From assembly GCA_031289895.1 (NCBI GenBank), contig JAITOP010000181.1, positions 1 through 7,833 of the forward strand: a stretch of 7,833 nt of DNA, written 5' to 3'. The translations under genes and the position numbers were made by a program. This DNA comes from Prevotellaceae bacterium (GTDB taxonomy: Bacteria; Bacteroidota; Bacteroidia; Bacteroidales; UBA932). Of this stretch, positions 1 through 4,701 are shown piece by piece. Within the stretch, counting starts at the first letter, position 1. Each line of letters opens with the position of its first letter. A model generated the notes under the pieces. That model was given only the letters and a program-made list of their open reading frames with translations. It was not told where the DNA came from and made no database searches.

Positions 1-162
1 TTCCCACGCAGACATTGCAGCCGAAAAATCGGTGGCAGCAATAAATTTTTCGTAATTGCTGTTTTGCTGCACGATTTGCATCATGGCATTTTTTGCCTTG
101 TCCTGCAAAAAGGTTGCGGATTTTTGCTTAAATGCTGTTATTTCAGTTAGTAGTTTGCTCAT
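1..162 (-). CDS. Hypothetical protein, N-terminal 54 codons only
   Basis: An open frame starts with ATG at 162 and runs off the left edge with no stop, giving 54 residues that begin MSKLLTEITAFKQKSATFLQ. It begins 11 bases after the stop of the preceding minus-strand gene (174-569), the same spacing seen between the other genes of the cluster, which supports both the frame and the start. The visible part is polar, Ala/Lys/Gln-rich and probably helical, with no signal peptide or membrane segment, so it is likely cytoplasmic. I do not recognise the family. It lacks the MAYNDF N-terminal tag of the three genes upstream of it. The rest of the gene lies outside the window, so length and domains are unknown. 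Confidence 0.65.
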   Translation of the reverse strand, partial: MSKLLTEITAFKQKSATFLQDKAKNAMMQIVQQNSNYEKFIAATDFSAAMSAWE

Positions 163-173
163 ATATTTTAATT

Positions 174-569
174 TTATTGATACAATTTTTCGAGTTTTTG
201 ATAAACAGGAACAACAATTTCCCATATTAATATTGTGGAAACCAGTATGCGTATTAAAATAATTACAATGAAATAAGGGGGAATTATTACTAAAATCACC
301 GAAAGGCAGAGCCAAAAAAGAAATTTTGCGCCTAATCGGGCTTTTTCAAGTTCCTGCGGATAATTTTTTACCATAAGCATTTCCACATATTCTTTATAAT
401 TTGCTTTTCTATACTTCGCTTTGCAAAGTTTATTTGCATATATTCTTGCTTTGAATGCTGCAAAAATATTTTTAGAATAAGAATTAACTGCAAAAATATC
501 AAGCAATTCTTTTTCTAAGGCTAAATTTTTATTTTCTTCTTCTATCGGTATGAAATCGTTGTATGCCAT
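174..569 (-). CDS. MAYNDF-tagged helical protein with C-terminal membrane segments (paralogue of 582-941)
   Basis: 131 residues, family not recognised. Residues 1-9 are MAYNDFIPI, shared with the next two upstream genes. Residues 10-80 are polar and basic and predicted mainly helical. They include an exact 17-residue match (KYRKANYKEYVEMLMVK) to the protein at 582-941, and the first 83 residues of the two are roughly 70% identical. From about residue 83 to 120 the chain is strongly hydrophobic, enough for two closely spaced membrane segments around a Pro-Pro turn near residue 97. It ends in a short charged tail, KLEKLYQ. The hydrophobic part does not match the paralogue, although both tails end in LYQ. 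A cytoplasmic N-terminal domain anchored in the inner membrane is likely. The start lies 12 bases after the upstream stop. It could be an immunity or accessory membrane protein, but no function is visible. Confidence 0.75.
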   Translation of the reverse strand: MAYNDFIPIEEENKNLALEKELLDIFAVNSYSKNIFAAFKARIYANKLCKAKYRKANYKEYVEMLMVKNYPQELEKARLGAKFLFWLCLSVILVIIPPYFIVIILIRILVSTILIWEIVVPVYQKLEKLYQ

Positions 570-581
570 AAAATTTTATTT

Positions 582-941
582 TTAATTTTGATACAATTCT
601 TTGAGTTTTTTGCGAGTTGGAAGCACAATTAACAACAATACTGGTACAGAAAAAGGAATTAGAAAAAATAACGAAATTACTAAGTGTTTCCATCGAGCAT
701 ACTTTGTGCCTAATTTGCTTTTTGCGAGTTCATTCGGAAAATATTTTACCATAAGCATCTCTACATACTCTTTATAATTAGCCTTTCTGTATTTTTCCTT
801 ACTAAGCTTGTTTGCGATTCGTCTTGCTTTATATGCAGCAAGTATATTTTTCGAGAAAGAATTAACTTCAATAATATCAAGTATCTCTTTTTCGAGTTCA
901 GATTGCGTGTCCCCTATCGGTATAAAATCGTTGTATGCCAT
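582..941 (-). CDS. MAYNDF-tagged helical protein with one C-terminal membrane segment (paralogue of 174-569)
   Basis: 119 residues, family not recognised. The N-terminal tag MAYNDFIPI is followed by an acidic stretch (LEKEILDI) and then a Lys/Tyr-rich helical region at about residues 28-80. A hydrophobic run near residues 86-107, rich in Leu, Phe and Pro, looks like one membrane segment, and a basic tail follows (TRKKLKELYQN). Basic residues flank both ends of the segment, so topology is uncertain. Residues 1-80 closely match the protein at 174-569, while the membrane part differs, so after duplication the front was kept and the back diverged or was replaced. The start at 941 is 11 bases after the upstream stop and lines up with the shared tag. 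No catalytic motif is seen. Confidence 0.75.
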   Translation of the reverse strand: MAYNDFIPIGDTQSELEKEILDIIEVNSFSKNILAAYKARRIANKLSKEKYRKANYKEYVEMLMVKYFPNELAKSKLGTKYARWKHLVISLFFLIPFSVPVLLLIVLPTRKKLKELYQN

Positions 942-952
942 ATTTTTAAAAG

Positions 953-1285
953 TTAATAATAATAATGGAAGAGAAAAAATAAAAACAAAACACTTAATGT
1001 ACTGAAAAACAGTATTGCAATGTAAAATCCATTCAATACTTTATCGCATTTTTCGGGTTCTTTCCACAATTTGTTTTTAACAATGAAAAGACCAAAAGTC
1101 AAAAATAAAATTATCACAGGCGACCACCTGAATAAGAAAATAAGCCAATAGAATCTTAAAGATAATATTGAAAAATAGAATATTATACCAAAAACAATGG
1201 TAATTATTGCTTTCCAAATTATTCCTTTTGGGGCTGTTTTGTTTGATTGATTATCTTCAATCGGTAAAAAATCGTTGTATGCCAT
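953..1285 (-). CDS. MAYNDF-tagged integral membrane protein with three predicted segments
   Basis: 110 residues, family not recognised. It opens with MAYNDFLPIE, nearly the same tag as the two genes downstream of it, but everything after about residue 12 is unrelated to them. Hydrophobic runs lie at about residues 23-42, 46-68 and 86-107. A charged loop (VKNKLWKEPEKCDK) separates the last two, and the C-terminus is aromatic, ending FHYYY. It is therefore almost entirely an inner-membrane protein. The tag is conserved at DNA level too: the first 27 or so bases differ at only a few positions among the three genes, and the start at 1285 rests on this alignment. Upstream is the repeat-bearing spacer 1286-1383; the next gene follows after 11 bases. 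Small multi-span proteins of this sort can be immunity or holin-like factors, but nothing here decides that. Confidence 0.75.
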   Translation of the reverse strand: MAYNDFLPIEDNQSNKTAPKGIIWKAIITIVFGIIFYFSILSLRFYWLIFLFRWSPVIILFLTFGLFIVKNKLWKEPEKCDKVLNGFYIAILFFSTLSVLFLFFLFHYYY

Positions 1286-1383
1286 GTTATTATATATTTA
1301 AGTTAAGTGGTCTCTGAACTCCACGTTTGTTATTTTCTTTTGCATTGTCGAATACCTTTCTTTACGTCCGTTCCTTATTCGGA
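1286..1383 (-). repeat. Spacer with two repeat modules: AAGGA-loop hairpin and GTGGAGTTCAG hairpin
   Basis: This 98-bp gap between minus-strand genes holds two modules seen again at 3285-3461. Read in the gene direction, the first is a 5-bp GTCCG/CGGAC stem (1384-1380 with 1370-1366) around a loop containing AAGGA. It overlaps the upstream gene's TAG stop. The second, at 1306-1324, matches 3374-3392 at 17 of 19 positions and can pair GTGG with CCAC. The bases between the modules are not conserved, but their length is similar (41 against 46 bases). The 3' half of the longer leader found at 3282-3402 is missing here. I see no Bacteroidota consensus promoter in the gap. Confidence 0.6.
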
Positions 1384-1776
1384 CTATTGATTTTCAGATT
1401 TTATTTTATTTATTTTTATTGCATAATTATCTTTCGAGGCAAATAATATTCTTTGAAAAGTATTGGGTTCAACGATAATTATTTGTATGGGATTTTTAAC
1501 ATTGTTACAATCTATGCATGTTACTTTAAATGTTAGTTTGCGATTTGACATATTCACAATTCTACCCCTATACGGTTCAAAATCAAAATTACACGACCAT
1601 TTAACATTTTTTAATTGAATAAATGAAAGGTCATCATTGCTACTTACGGTATGTATAGTTCCGTTATTCATTACATAAGTTCTATCTTTTTCTTTTGTCA
1701 TTGTAACAGATTGTGCATTCGCACTAATAATACTAAAGCCAATCAAGGCTACTAAAATAAACGAGAATTTCTTCAT
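1384..1776 (-). CDS. Small secreted or periplasmic protein, function unknown
   Basis: 130 residues with a clear Sec signal peptide: MKKF, a hydrophobic core (SFILVALIGFSII), then SANAQS. Cleavage after ANA at residue 21 would leave Gln as the first mature residue, a common pattern in Bacteroidota. There is no lipobox cysteine, so it is not a lipoprotein. The mature chain of about 109 residues alternates hydrophobic and polar residues, which suggests a mostly beta fold. It has three cysteines, two of them in a CIDC motif near residues 87-90, open to a disulfide or metal role. The start at 1776 follows the previous stop by 34 bases and fits the signal peptide exactly. Its TAG stop lies inside the repeat hairpin of the following spacer. 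Family not recognised. Confidence 0.75.
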   Translation of the reverse strand: MKKFSFILVALIGFSIISANAQSVTMTKEKDRTYVMNNGTIHTVSSNDDLSFIQLKNVKWSCNFDFEPYRGRIVNMSNRKLTFKVTCIDCNNVKNPIQIIIVEPNTFQRILFASKDNYAIKINKIKSENQ

Positions 1777-1810
1777 AATTTTATTTCTTTTTATTATGGT
1801 TCACTATTAT

Positions 1811-2485
1811 TTAACTATCCCACTCCCAATCGTATGGTATCTCCCGAACAGTCCAAATTCGTGTGTTTTTATCCTGTACAACGCTATTCCAACCTTTTTT
1901 TAGTTGCAAATTGAGTCCATATCCATGCCTGTCCCGTCCTGTGATATTAATATTTCCATCTGCGTAAATATATTGTCCAGTACCTCCCACACCTTGAGGA
2001 TATAAATCTCCGCTATATTCGGAAGATACAGAAGAATAAGCAAAAAGATATGCAGTTCCTATTCTAACATTATTACTTACATCTACATGACTGTCAAAAA
2101 AATCAGAAGGTCTTTGTAAGTAATTTTGAGGGATGACAGGTAAAGCAACAGTAAAAACTCCATTAACAATACTACATTCTGAAACAGCCTTACCGCCTTC
2201 TTTTCTTTCATAAAAACTCCAATAAACGTAGATGAAATCGCGATTGTCTTCTATCTGTCTTTGAGAAATTTGTCCTTCGATTTTTGTTCCTTCTTCTCTT
2301 TCTTGAATATCTATTAAAGAATAAATCACGAAAGGAATTGGAATTATCAAAAGCAGCCAAAGGAATTTCAATCGTTTTTTCTTATGCAATTTTAAGTTTT
2401 TACCGGCACGCATGATTGTTCCGTCTTCTTTGATTTTGAAGATTTTATTATCTTCACTTGGATTAATTTTATTCATCATATTCAT
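1811..2485 (-). CDS. Signal-anchored membrane protein with large extracytoplasmic beta-rich domain
   Basis: 224 residues, the largest gene of the cluster. A cytoplasmic N-terminus of about 40 residues contains IFKIKEDGTIMRAGKN and a very basic stretch (KLHKKKRLK). One membrane segment follows at about residues 41-58 (FLWLLLIIPIPFVIYSLI). The positive-inside rule puts the remaining 165 or so residues outside the inner membrane. That part is Tyr-, Ser- and Gly-rich and probably beta-sandwich-like. It includes a YADGNINITG stretch and, near the end, LKKGWNSVV, a combination I associate with Bacteroidota exported proteins, from memory only. There is no catalytic motif. It starts 8 bases after the PH-like gene's stop, so the two are probably translated together. 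The start could also be Met3 or Met4. Confidence 0.8.
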   Translation of the reverse strand: MNMMNKINPSEDNKIFKIKEDGTIMRAGKNLKLHKKKRLKFLWLLLIIPIPFVIYSLIDIQEREEGTKIEGQISQRQIEDNRDFIYVYWSFYERKEGGKAVSECSIVNGVFTVALPVIPQNYLQRPSDFFDSHVDVSNNVRIGTAYLFAYSSVSSEYSGDLYPQGVGGTGQYIYADGNINITGRDRHGYGLNLQLKKGWNSVVQDKNTRIWTVREIPYDWEWDS

Positions 2486-2493
2486 TTTATATA

Positions 2494-2763
2494 TTATGTT
2501 AATAAATTCACTATCGCTTTAGCATCCGATTTCTTAAAACCGCTTGCCTCAATTCTTTTTCCACCATAACTTTCAATCACTACATCGGCAAAGAAAATAC
2601 CGGAGCCGACAGATACGCTCGCCACGTTGCTGCGTGCTATAACAGTTGATTGATACCCAAAAACATATCCTTTGTAATAGATTACATTTGTGGCATCAAT
2701 CTCTATTCTGTCGGGGTACAAAGTATTGTCGCTTGAGAGTCTATGTGCTGTAAATGTGGGCAT
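2494..2763 (-). CDS. Small protein with probable bacterial PH-like domain
   Basis: 89 residues with no signal peptide and no membrane segment. Successive short beta strands are followed by one C-terminal helix (KKSDAKAIVNLLT). The pattern of strands DRIEID, VIYYKGYVFGYQSTVIARSN, ASVSVGSG, FFADVVIES and KRIEASG, then the helix, fits small stand-alone bacterial PH-like (bPH) domains, which often sit near membrane proteins. This call rests on fold pattern and wording, not on a diagnostic motif. It starts 4 bases after the stop of the two-TM protein at 2768-3040 and ends 8 bases before the signal-anchored protein, so coupled expression with both membrane proteins is likely. A role as a membrane-proximal adaptor is inference. 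Confidence 0.75.
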   Translation of the reverse strand: MPTFTAHRLSSDNTLYPDRIEIDATNVIYYKGYVFGYQSTVIARSNVASVSVGSGIFFADVVIESYGGKRIEASGFKKSDAKAIVNLLT

Positions 2764-2767
2764 AGTG

Positions 2768-3040
2768 TTATGGAGTTAATCGTGATATTTCTATTTGATA
2801 ATAAATCAGTTTAAACAAATGCACAATAAAAAATATTGCAGCAAGAAGGAGTGCAAGAAATGTATATGAAAAACATTTCAACACAAAGCCCAATCCACCG
2901 TTATCAAGCGAAGTACCTTCAAATAAGTTTGTCATCCAAATAGGTCTGACGCTTGATACGAATATTGCTCCCAAACCTAATGTGCAAACCACAATGAGTG
3001 AGGCTTTTCGTTTATATTTCAATTCTTCTAATGTTGTCAT
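2768..3040 (-). CDS. Small two-segment inner-membrane protein
   Basis: I place the start at 3040, giving 90 residues beginning MTTLEELKYKRKASL. A longer version from ATG at 3079 adds 13 residues but overlaps the upstream gene by 26 bases. The 3040 start leaves a 13-base gap like the others in the cluster and puts a normal charged N-terminus before the first segment. Membrane segments lie at about residues 14-31 and 57-79, separated by a loop with Gly and Asp. Basic residues before the first segment and after the second suggest both ends are cytoplasmic. The stop is 4 bases before the PH-like gene. The family is not recognised and no motif is seen. Confidence 0.75.
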   Translation of the reverse strand: MTTLEELKYKRKASLIVVCTLGLGAIFVSSVRPIWMTNLFEGTSLDNGGLGFVLKCFSYTFLALLLAAIFFIVHLFKLIYYQIEISRLTP

Positions 3041-3053
3041 AATAATTTTTGTA

Positions 3054-3284
3054 TCAGGGATTAGCAACAAATTTTCCATGATGTTCTCTGCAAATTTCAG
3101 CTGCTTTTACTACATCTGAACAATCACTTTGAATATCTATACGATATTCTCCACCATACCACCCAAGAAAATAAAGTTTATCGGAACTGTAATAATCAGA
3201 GTTCATTTGATAATAAAGAGCATCTTTCGCATTATTATAATCCTTCTCTTCTTTAAAAACATAAGTACTTCTTCTTTCTGACAT
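3054..3284 (-). CDS. Small soluble protein, paralogue of 3462-3677 (DC-D/ICR motif)
   Basis: 76 residues with no signal peptide or membrane segment. It aligns over its full length with the protein at 3462-3677 at roughly 30% identity. Shared positions include Y-F near the start, AK-x2-LY in the first helix, I-x-I-x2-DC-x-D in the middle and ICR-x3-G near the end. The strand-helix-strand-strand-helix order suggests a small ferredoxin-like alpha/beta fold. One conserved cysteine lies in the DC motif and one in ICR. The start at 3284 is exactly where the conserved leader repeat ends (CAGTGTT then ATG), matching the paralogue. It overlaps nothing if the next gene starts at 3040. I do not recognise the family; a binding or immunity role is possible but unsupported. 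Confidence 0.75.
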   Translation of the reverse strand: MSERRSTYVFKEEKDYNNAKDALYYQMNSDYYSSDKLYFLGWYGGEYRIDIQSDCSDVVKAAEICREHHGKFVANP

Positions 3285-3402
3285 AACACTGTTTATTTAA
3301 CGTCCATTCCTTTTAATAGACGATTAAAAATTTCCTGTTCTTACGGCTTCGCAGGTCTTGCTCCGTTTTTTTGAGTGGTTGCTGAACTCCACTTTTATTT
3401 TT
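3282..3402 (-). repeat. Leader repeat copy 2 (about 120 bp), upstream of 3054-3284
   Basis: Aligned by eye with 3675-3796, this stretch differs by about nine substitutions and three single-base indels, so about 90% identity. In the gene direction it contains a GTGGAGTTCAG hairpin, a run of seven A, a CCTG/CAGG pairing around GAAGCCGTAAGA, and an 8-bp hairpin (3322-3315 with 3308-3301) with an AAAAGG loop. The GTTAAAT motif and then the ATG follow 17 bases beyond the hairpin. The hairpin has one U-G wobble that would be a C-A mismatch in the opposite transcript, so it is better paired as RNA from the minus strand. A promoter, a structured 5' leader or a recombination module are all possible. 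Confidence 0.7.
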
Positions 3403-3437
3403 AACTTTCCTCGTTTTCATAATCCCATTTTCCACAA

Positions 3438-3459
3438 AGTCCGCTCCTTACTTCGGACT
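3438..3459 (-). repeat. AAGGA-loop hairpin just after the 3462-3677 stop
   Basis: A 6-bp perfect stem, AGTCCG with CGGACT (3459-3454 and 3443-3438 in gene direction), encloses a 10-base loop containing TAAGGA. It begins 2 bases beyond the upstream stop codon. The near-identical module at 1366-1384 also sits right at a stop codon. No T-run follows, so it is a poor intrinsic terminator. It could be a transcript-end stabiliser or a repeat end. Confidence 0.55.
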
Positions 3460-3461
3460 AT

Positions 3462-3677
3462 TTAATTATTATATGGTTCACCTCCATTTGCTCTACAAAT
3501 TTGACTTGCCAATCTTGGATCATTACAATCATCATAGATTGCTATCCAATAAGGGTTAGAACCTTCAGAACGAATAGATTCACCATAATTTGTACTCCCT
3601 AATTCATCGTATAAGCGATTTTTAGCGCTTTGAAATGAATCATAATCTGTAAATTTATATTCAGCAATTTTTGCCAT
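3462..3677 (-). CDS. Small soluble protein, paralogue of 3054-3284; first gene of the cluster
   Basis: 71 residues beginning MAKIAEYKFTDYDSF, with no signal peptide or membrane segment. It shares with the protein at 3054-3284 the AK-x2-LY, I-x-I-x2-DC-x-D and ICR-x3-G positions, and probably the same small alpha/beta fold. It is the most upstream minus-strand gene visible and is preceded by the other copy of the conserved leader (3675-3796), so the cluster's transcription probably begins upstream of it. The start at 3677 is fixed by the leader alignment, where GTGTT precedes the ATG in both copies. After its TAA stop comes the 3438-3459 hairpin and then the second leader. Its coding DNA is far more diverged from its paralogue than the leader is. 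Family not recognised. Confidence 0.75.
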   Translation of the reverse strand: MAKIAEYKFTDYDSFQSAKNRLYDELGSTNYGESIRSEGSNPYWIAIYDDCNDPRLASQICRANGGEPYNN

Positions 3678-3796
3678 AACACTTTTGTTTAACGTCCATT
3701 CCTTTTTAATAGACGATTAAAAATTTCCTGCTCTTACGGCTTTGCAGGTCTTGCCTTGTTTTTTTGAGCGAGTTTCCGAACTCCACTTTTATTTTT
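3675..3796 (-). repeat. Leader repeat copy 1 (about 122 bp), upstream of 3462-3677
   Basis: This is the second copy of the conserved leader. The hairpin at 3693-3700/3708-3715 has an 8-bp stem (CGTCTATT with AATGGACG in gene direction, one U-G pair) and a 7-base loop AAAAAGG. A CCTGC/GCAGG pairing is perfect here but has one mismatch in the other copy. The GTGGAGTTC module is altered: its second arm reads AACTCGCTC instead of AACCACTC. No CAAAnnTA (a reversed Bacteroidota -7 box) is found from 3678 to 3890, so the promoter is either further upstream or not of the consensus type. Confidence 0.7.
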
Positions 3797-3891
3797 TATT
3801 TCCTTATTTTGTATATTAAAGTTTAATTTTATTTAGTAATTTTGCATATTCATTTAGTCATTTTATATATTTATAAGTCTGTTTTATTAAA
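3797..3891. other. AT-rich intergenic stretch, no gene seen
   Basis: Very AT-rich sequence between the leader repeat and the MITE-like palindrome. It has no open frame of note, no recognised promoter on either strand and no tRNA-like fold. It may contain the upstream region of the minus-strand operon. Confidence 0.5.
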
Positions 3892-4050
3892 TTTGTCCTA
3901 TAATTTACATTATGTTAAGTTTTAAATGTAAGCATATCAACAAAATGACTGTTTTTGGCATGCTAAAAAAAAGGAACGTGAATTTGTAAGATATTGAAAA
4001 AGAAGTTAAATTTGCGCTCAAACTAAACATAATGTAAATTATAGGACAAA
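3892..4050. mobile_element. MITE-like palindromic element, 159 bp with 31-bp terminal inverted repeats
   Basis: The left end 3892-3922 (starting TTTGTCCTATAATTTACATT) is the reverse complement of the right end 4020-4050 with one mismatch in 31. The 97-bp interior encodes nothing convincing. Size, AT-richness and long inverted ends fit a non-autonomous miniature transposon. No clear target-site duplication is seen in the flanks, which end AAA and begin AAT, so the exact ends are uncertain. It separates the accessory cluster from the leuS side. A transcript crossing it could fold into a long hairpin, which may affect expression of the minus-strand genes. Confidence 0.65.
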
Positions 4051-4116
4051 AATTTTTGTGCGGACTGTTAAAAAATAGGGTATAATAGTAAAAATGAGGT
4101 TGCAAATTTATGAATA

Positions 4117-4170
4117 AGTTTTTAAAGTTGGAAAGTTTTTAAAGTTATAAAGCTTATAAAGTTTGTCAGG
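4117..4170. repeat. Degenerate AAAGTT / TATAAAG short-repeat stretch
   Basis: Irregular copies of TTTTTAAAGTT, GGAAAGTT, ATAAAGCT and ATAAAGTTTG follow one another. Nothing coding is seen. Just to the left, at 4103-4110, CAAATTTA reads as TAAATTTG on the minus strand and fits a Bacteroidota -7 box for the leftward operon. Its -33 partner (GAAA at 4131-4134, i.e. TTTC) is poor and it lies over 400 bp from the first gene, so I give it little weight. Confidence 0.4.
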
Positions 4171-4197
4171 TTGTAGGTTATTATATTTTACAAATTT

Positions 4198-4381
4198 CGT
4201 AATTCGTAATTGATAATTCGTAATTGATTTCTACATGTCGTGCGGGTGAGCGGTTTGGTTCTAATAATCTTTTATGCTCCGCACTTTTGCTTGTTTCGTT
4301 TTGTCCGTAGGTTGCGCTGCGCTCCACCTACGGTTATGCAAATCACGTCCCTTCGGGACTTTTTTTCTATTCTGCACAAAT
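4198..4381 (+). repeat. Three-hairpin repeat element, copy 1
   Basis: The unit begins with CGTAATT heptamers (4198-4211, 4219-4225) and then has three potential hairpins. The first pairs GTGCG and GAGC (4240-4251, with a 3-base bulge) with GCTC and CGCAC (4276-4284). The second pairs CCGTAGGT 4305-4312 with ACCTACGG 4326-4333, a perfect 8 bp. The third pairs GTCCC 4347-4351 with GGGAC 4355-4359 and is followed directly by eight T. The last looks like an intrinsic terminator on the plus strand. It is repeated about 178 bp further on. It could be a dispersed palindromic repeat or a small structured RNA. Confidence 0.7.
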
Positions 4382-4558
4382 CGTAATTCGTAATTTTCGT
4401 AATTGATTTCTACACGTCGTGCGGGTGAGCGGTTGTGGTCTATTTTGCTTTTTGCTCCGCACTTTTTTTCTTGCATTTCGGTCCGTAGGTTGCGCTACGC
4501 TTCACCTACGGTTATGCAAATCACGTCCCTTCGGGACTTTTTTCTATTCGGCACAATT
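4382..4558 (+). repeat. Three-hairpin repeat element, copy 2
   Basis: Direct tandem copy of 4198-4381. The core 4481-4538 differs from copy 1 at only two of 58 bases, both in the loop of the CCGTAGGT/ACCTACGG hairpin (4483-4490 with 4504-4511), so the stem is unchanged. The GTCCC/GGGAC hairpin (4525-4529 with 4533-4537) and its T-run are also kept. The region between the first and second hairpins is more diverged. CGTAATT units at 4559-4587 follow, as if a third unit began and was lost. The strand is assigned from the T-run only. Confidence 0.7.
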
Positions 4559-4638
4559 CGTAATTTCGTAATTGTTAATTCGTAATTGATTTTTTTTCTA
4601 CCTTTCCTCTGTAAAAAAACTTTTTTCATTTTTACGCG

Positions 4639-4670
4639 CTTGGAAATCTGATAATTTTCATGTAATTTTG
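4639..4670 (+). promoter_or_regulatory. Probable leuS promoter (Bacteroidota type)
   Basis: CTTG at 4639-4642 lies 20 bases before TAATTTTG at 4663-4670, matching the Bacteroidota primary sigma pattern TTTG-N19-21-TAnnTTTG with one mismatch in the upstream box. Transcription would start near 4677, leaving a leader of about 25 bases before the leuS ATG. It lies downstream of both terminator-like repeats, so leuS should be insulated from upstream transcription. Confidence 0.6.
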
Positions 4671-4701
4671 CAAGAATTTTATGAAATAATAACGTATAAA
4701 T

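Noticed and set aside
56..262. Plus-strand 68-residue frame at the left end.
   Set aside because: It lies opposite two minus-strand genes that fit the spacing and direction of the cluster.
3313..3420. A 35-residue minus-strand frame starting MKTRKVKNKSG inside the spacer and leader repeat.
   Set aside because: The other leader copy lacks the ATG and is shifted by one base in the middle. Differences between copies are mostly amino-acid changing, and the peptide is very basic and unstructured. A chance frame in an AT-rich spacer is more likely.
3285..3715. Integron-cassette reading: GTTAAAC and GTTAAAT (fitting GTTRRRY) lie about a dozen bases before two start codons, with inverted repeats in the spacers, like attC sites.
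   Set aside because: The matching RYYYAAC partner is poor, the would-be attC is about 165 bp, the 1286-1383 spacer lacks the motif, several genes would share one cassette, and no integrase is visible. It is worth a covariance search but is not supported here.
4056..4085. TTGTGC and TATAAT resembling an E. coli-type promoter on the plus strand.
   Set aside because: The spacing is 19 bases, the organism appears to use the Bacteroidota consensus instead, and no gene follows closely.
3905..4105. Minus-strand 66-residue frame over the MITE-like element.
   Set aside because: It crosses the inverted repeat, is rich in Phe, Ile and Leu as expected for AT-rich noncoding DNA, and has no similarity I recognise to a transposase.
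4261..4585. Short open frames in both directions over the tandem hairpin units.
   Set aside because: They read straight through palindromic repeats, differ between the two copies and have no start signals. They are by-products of the repeat.
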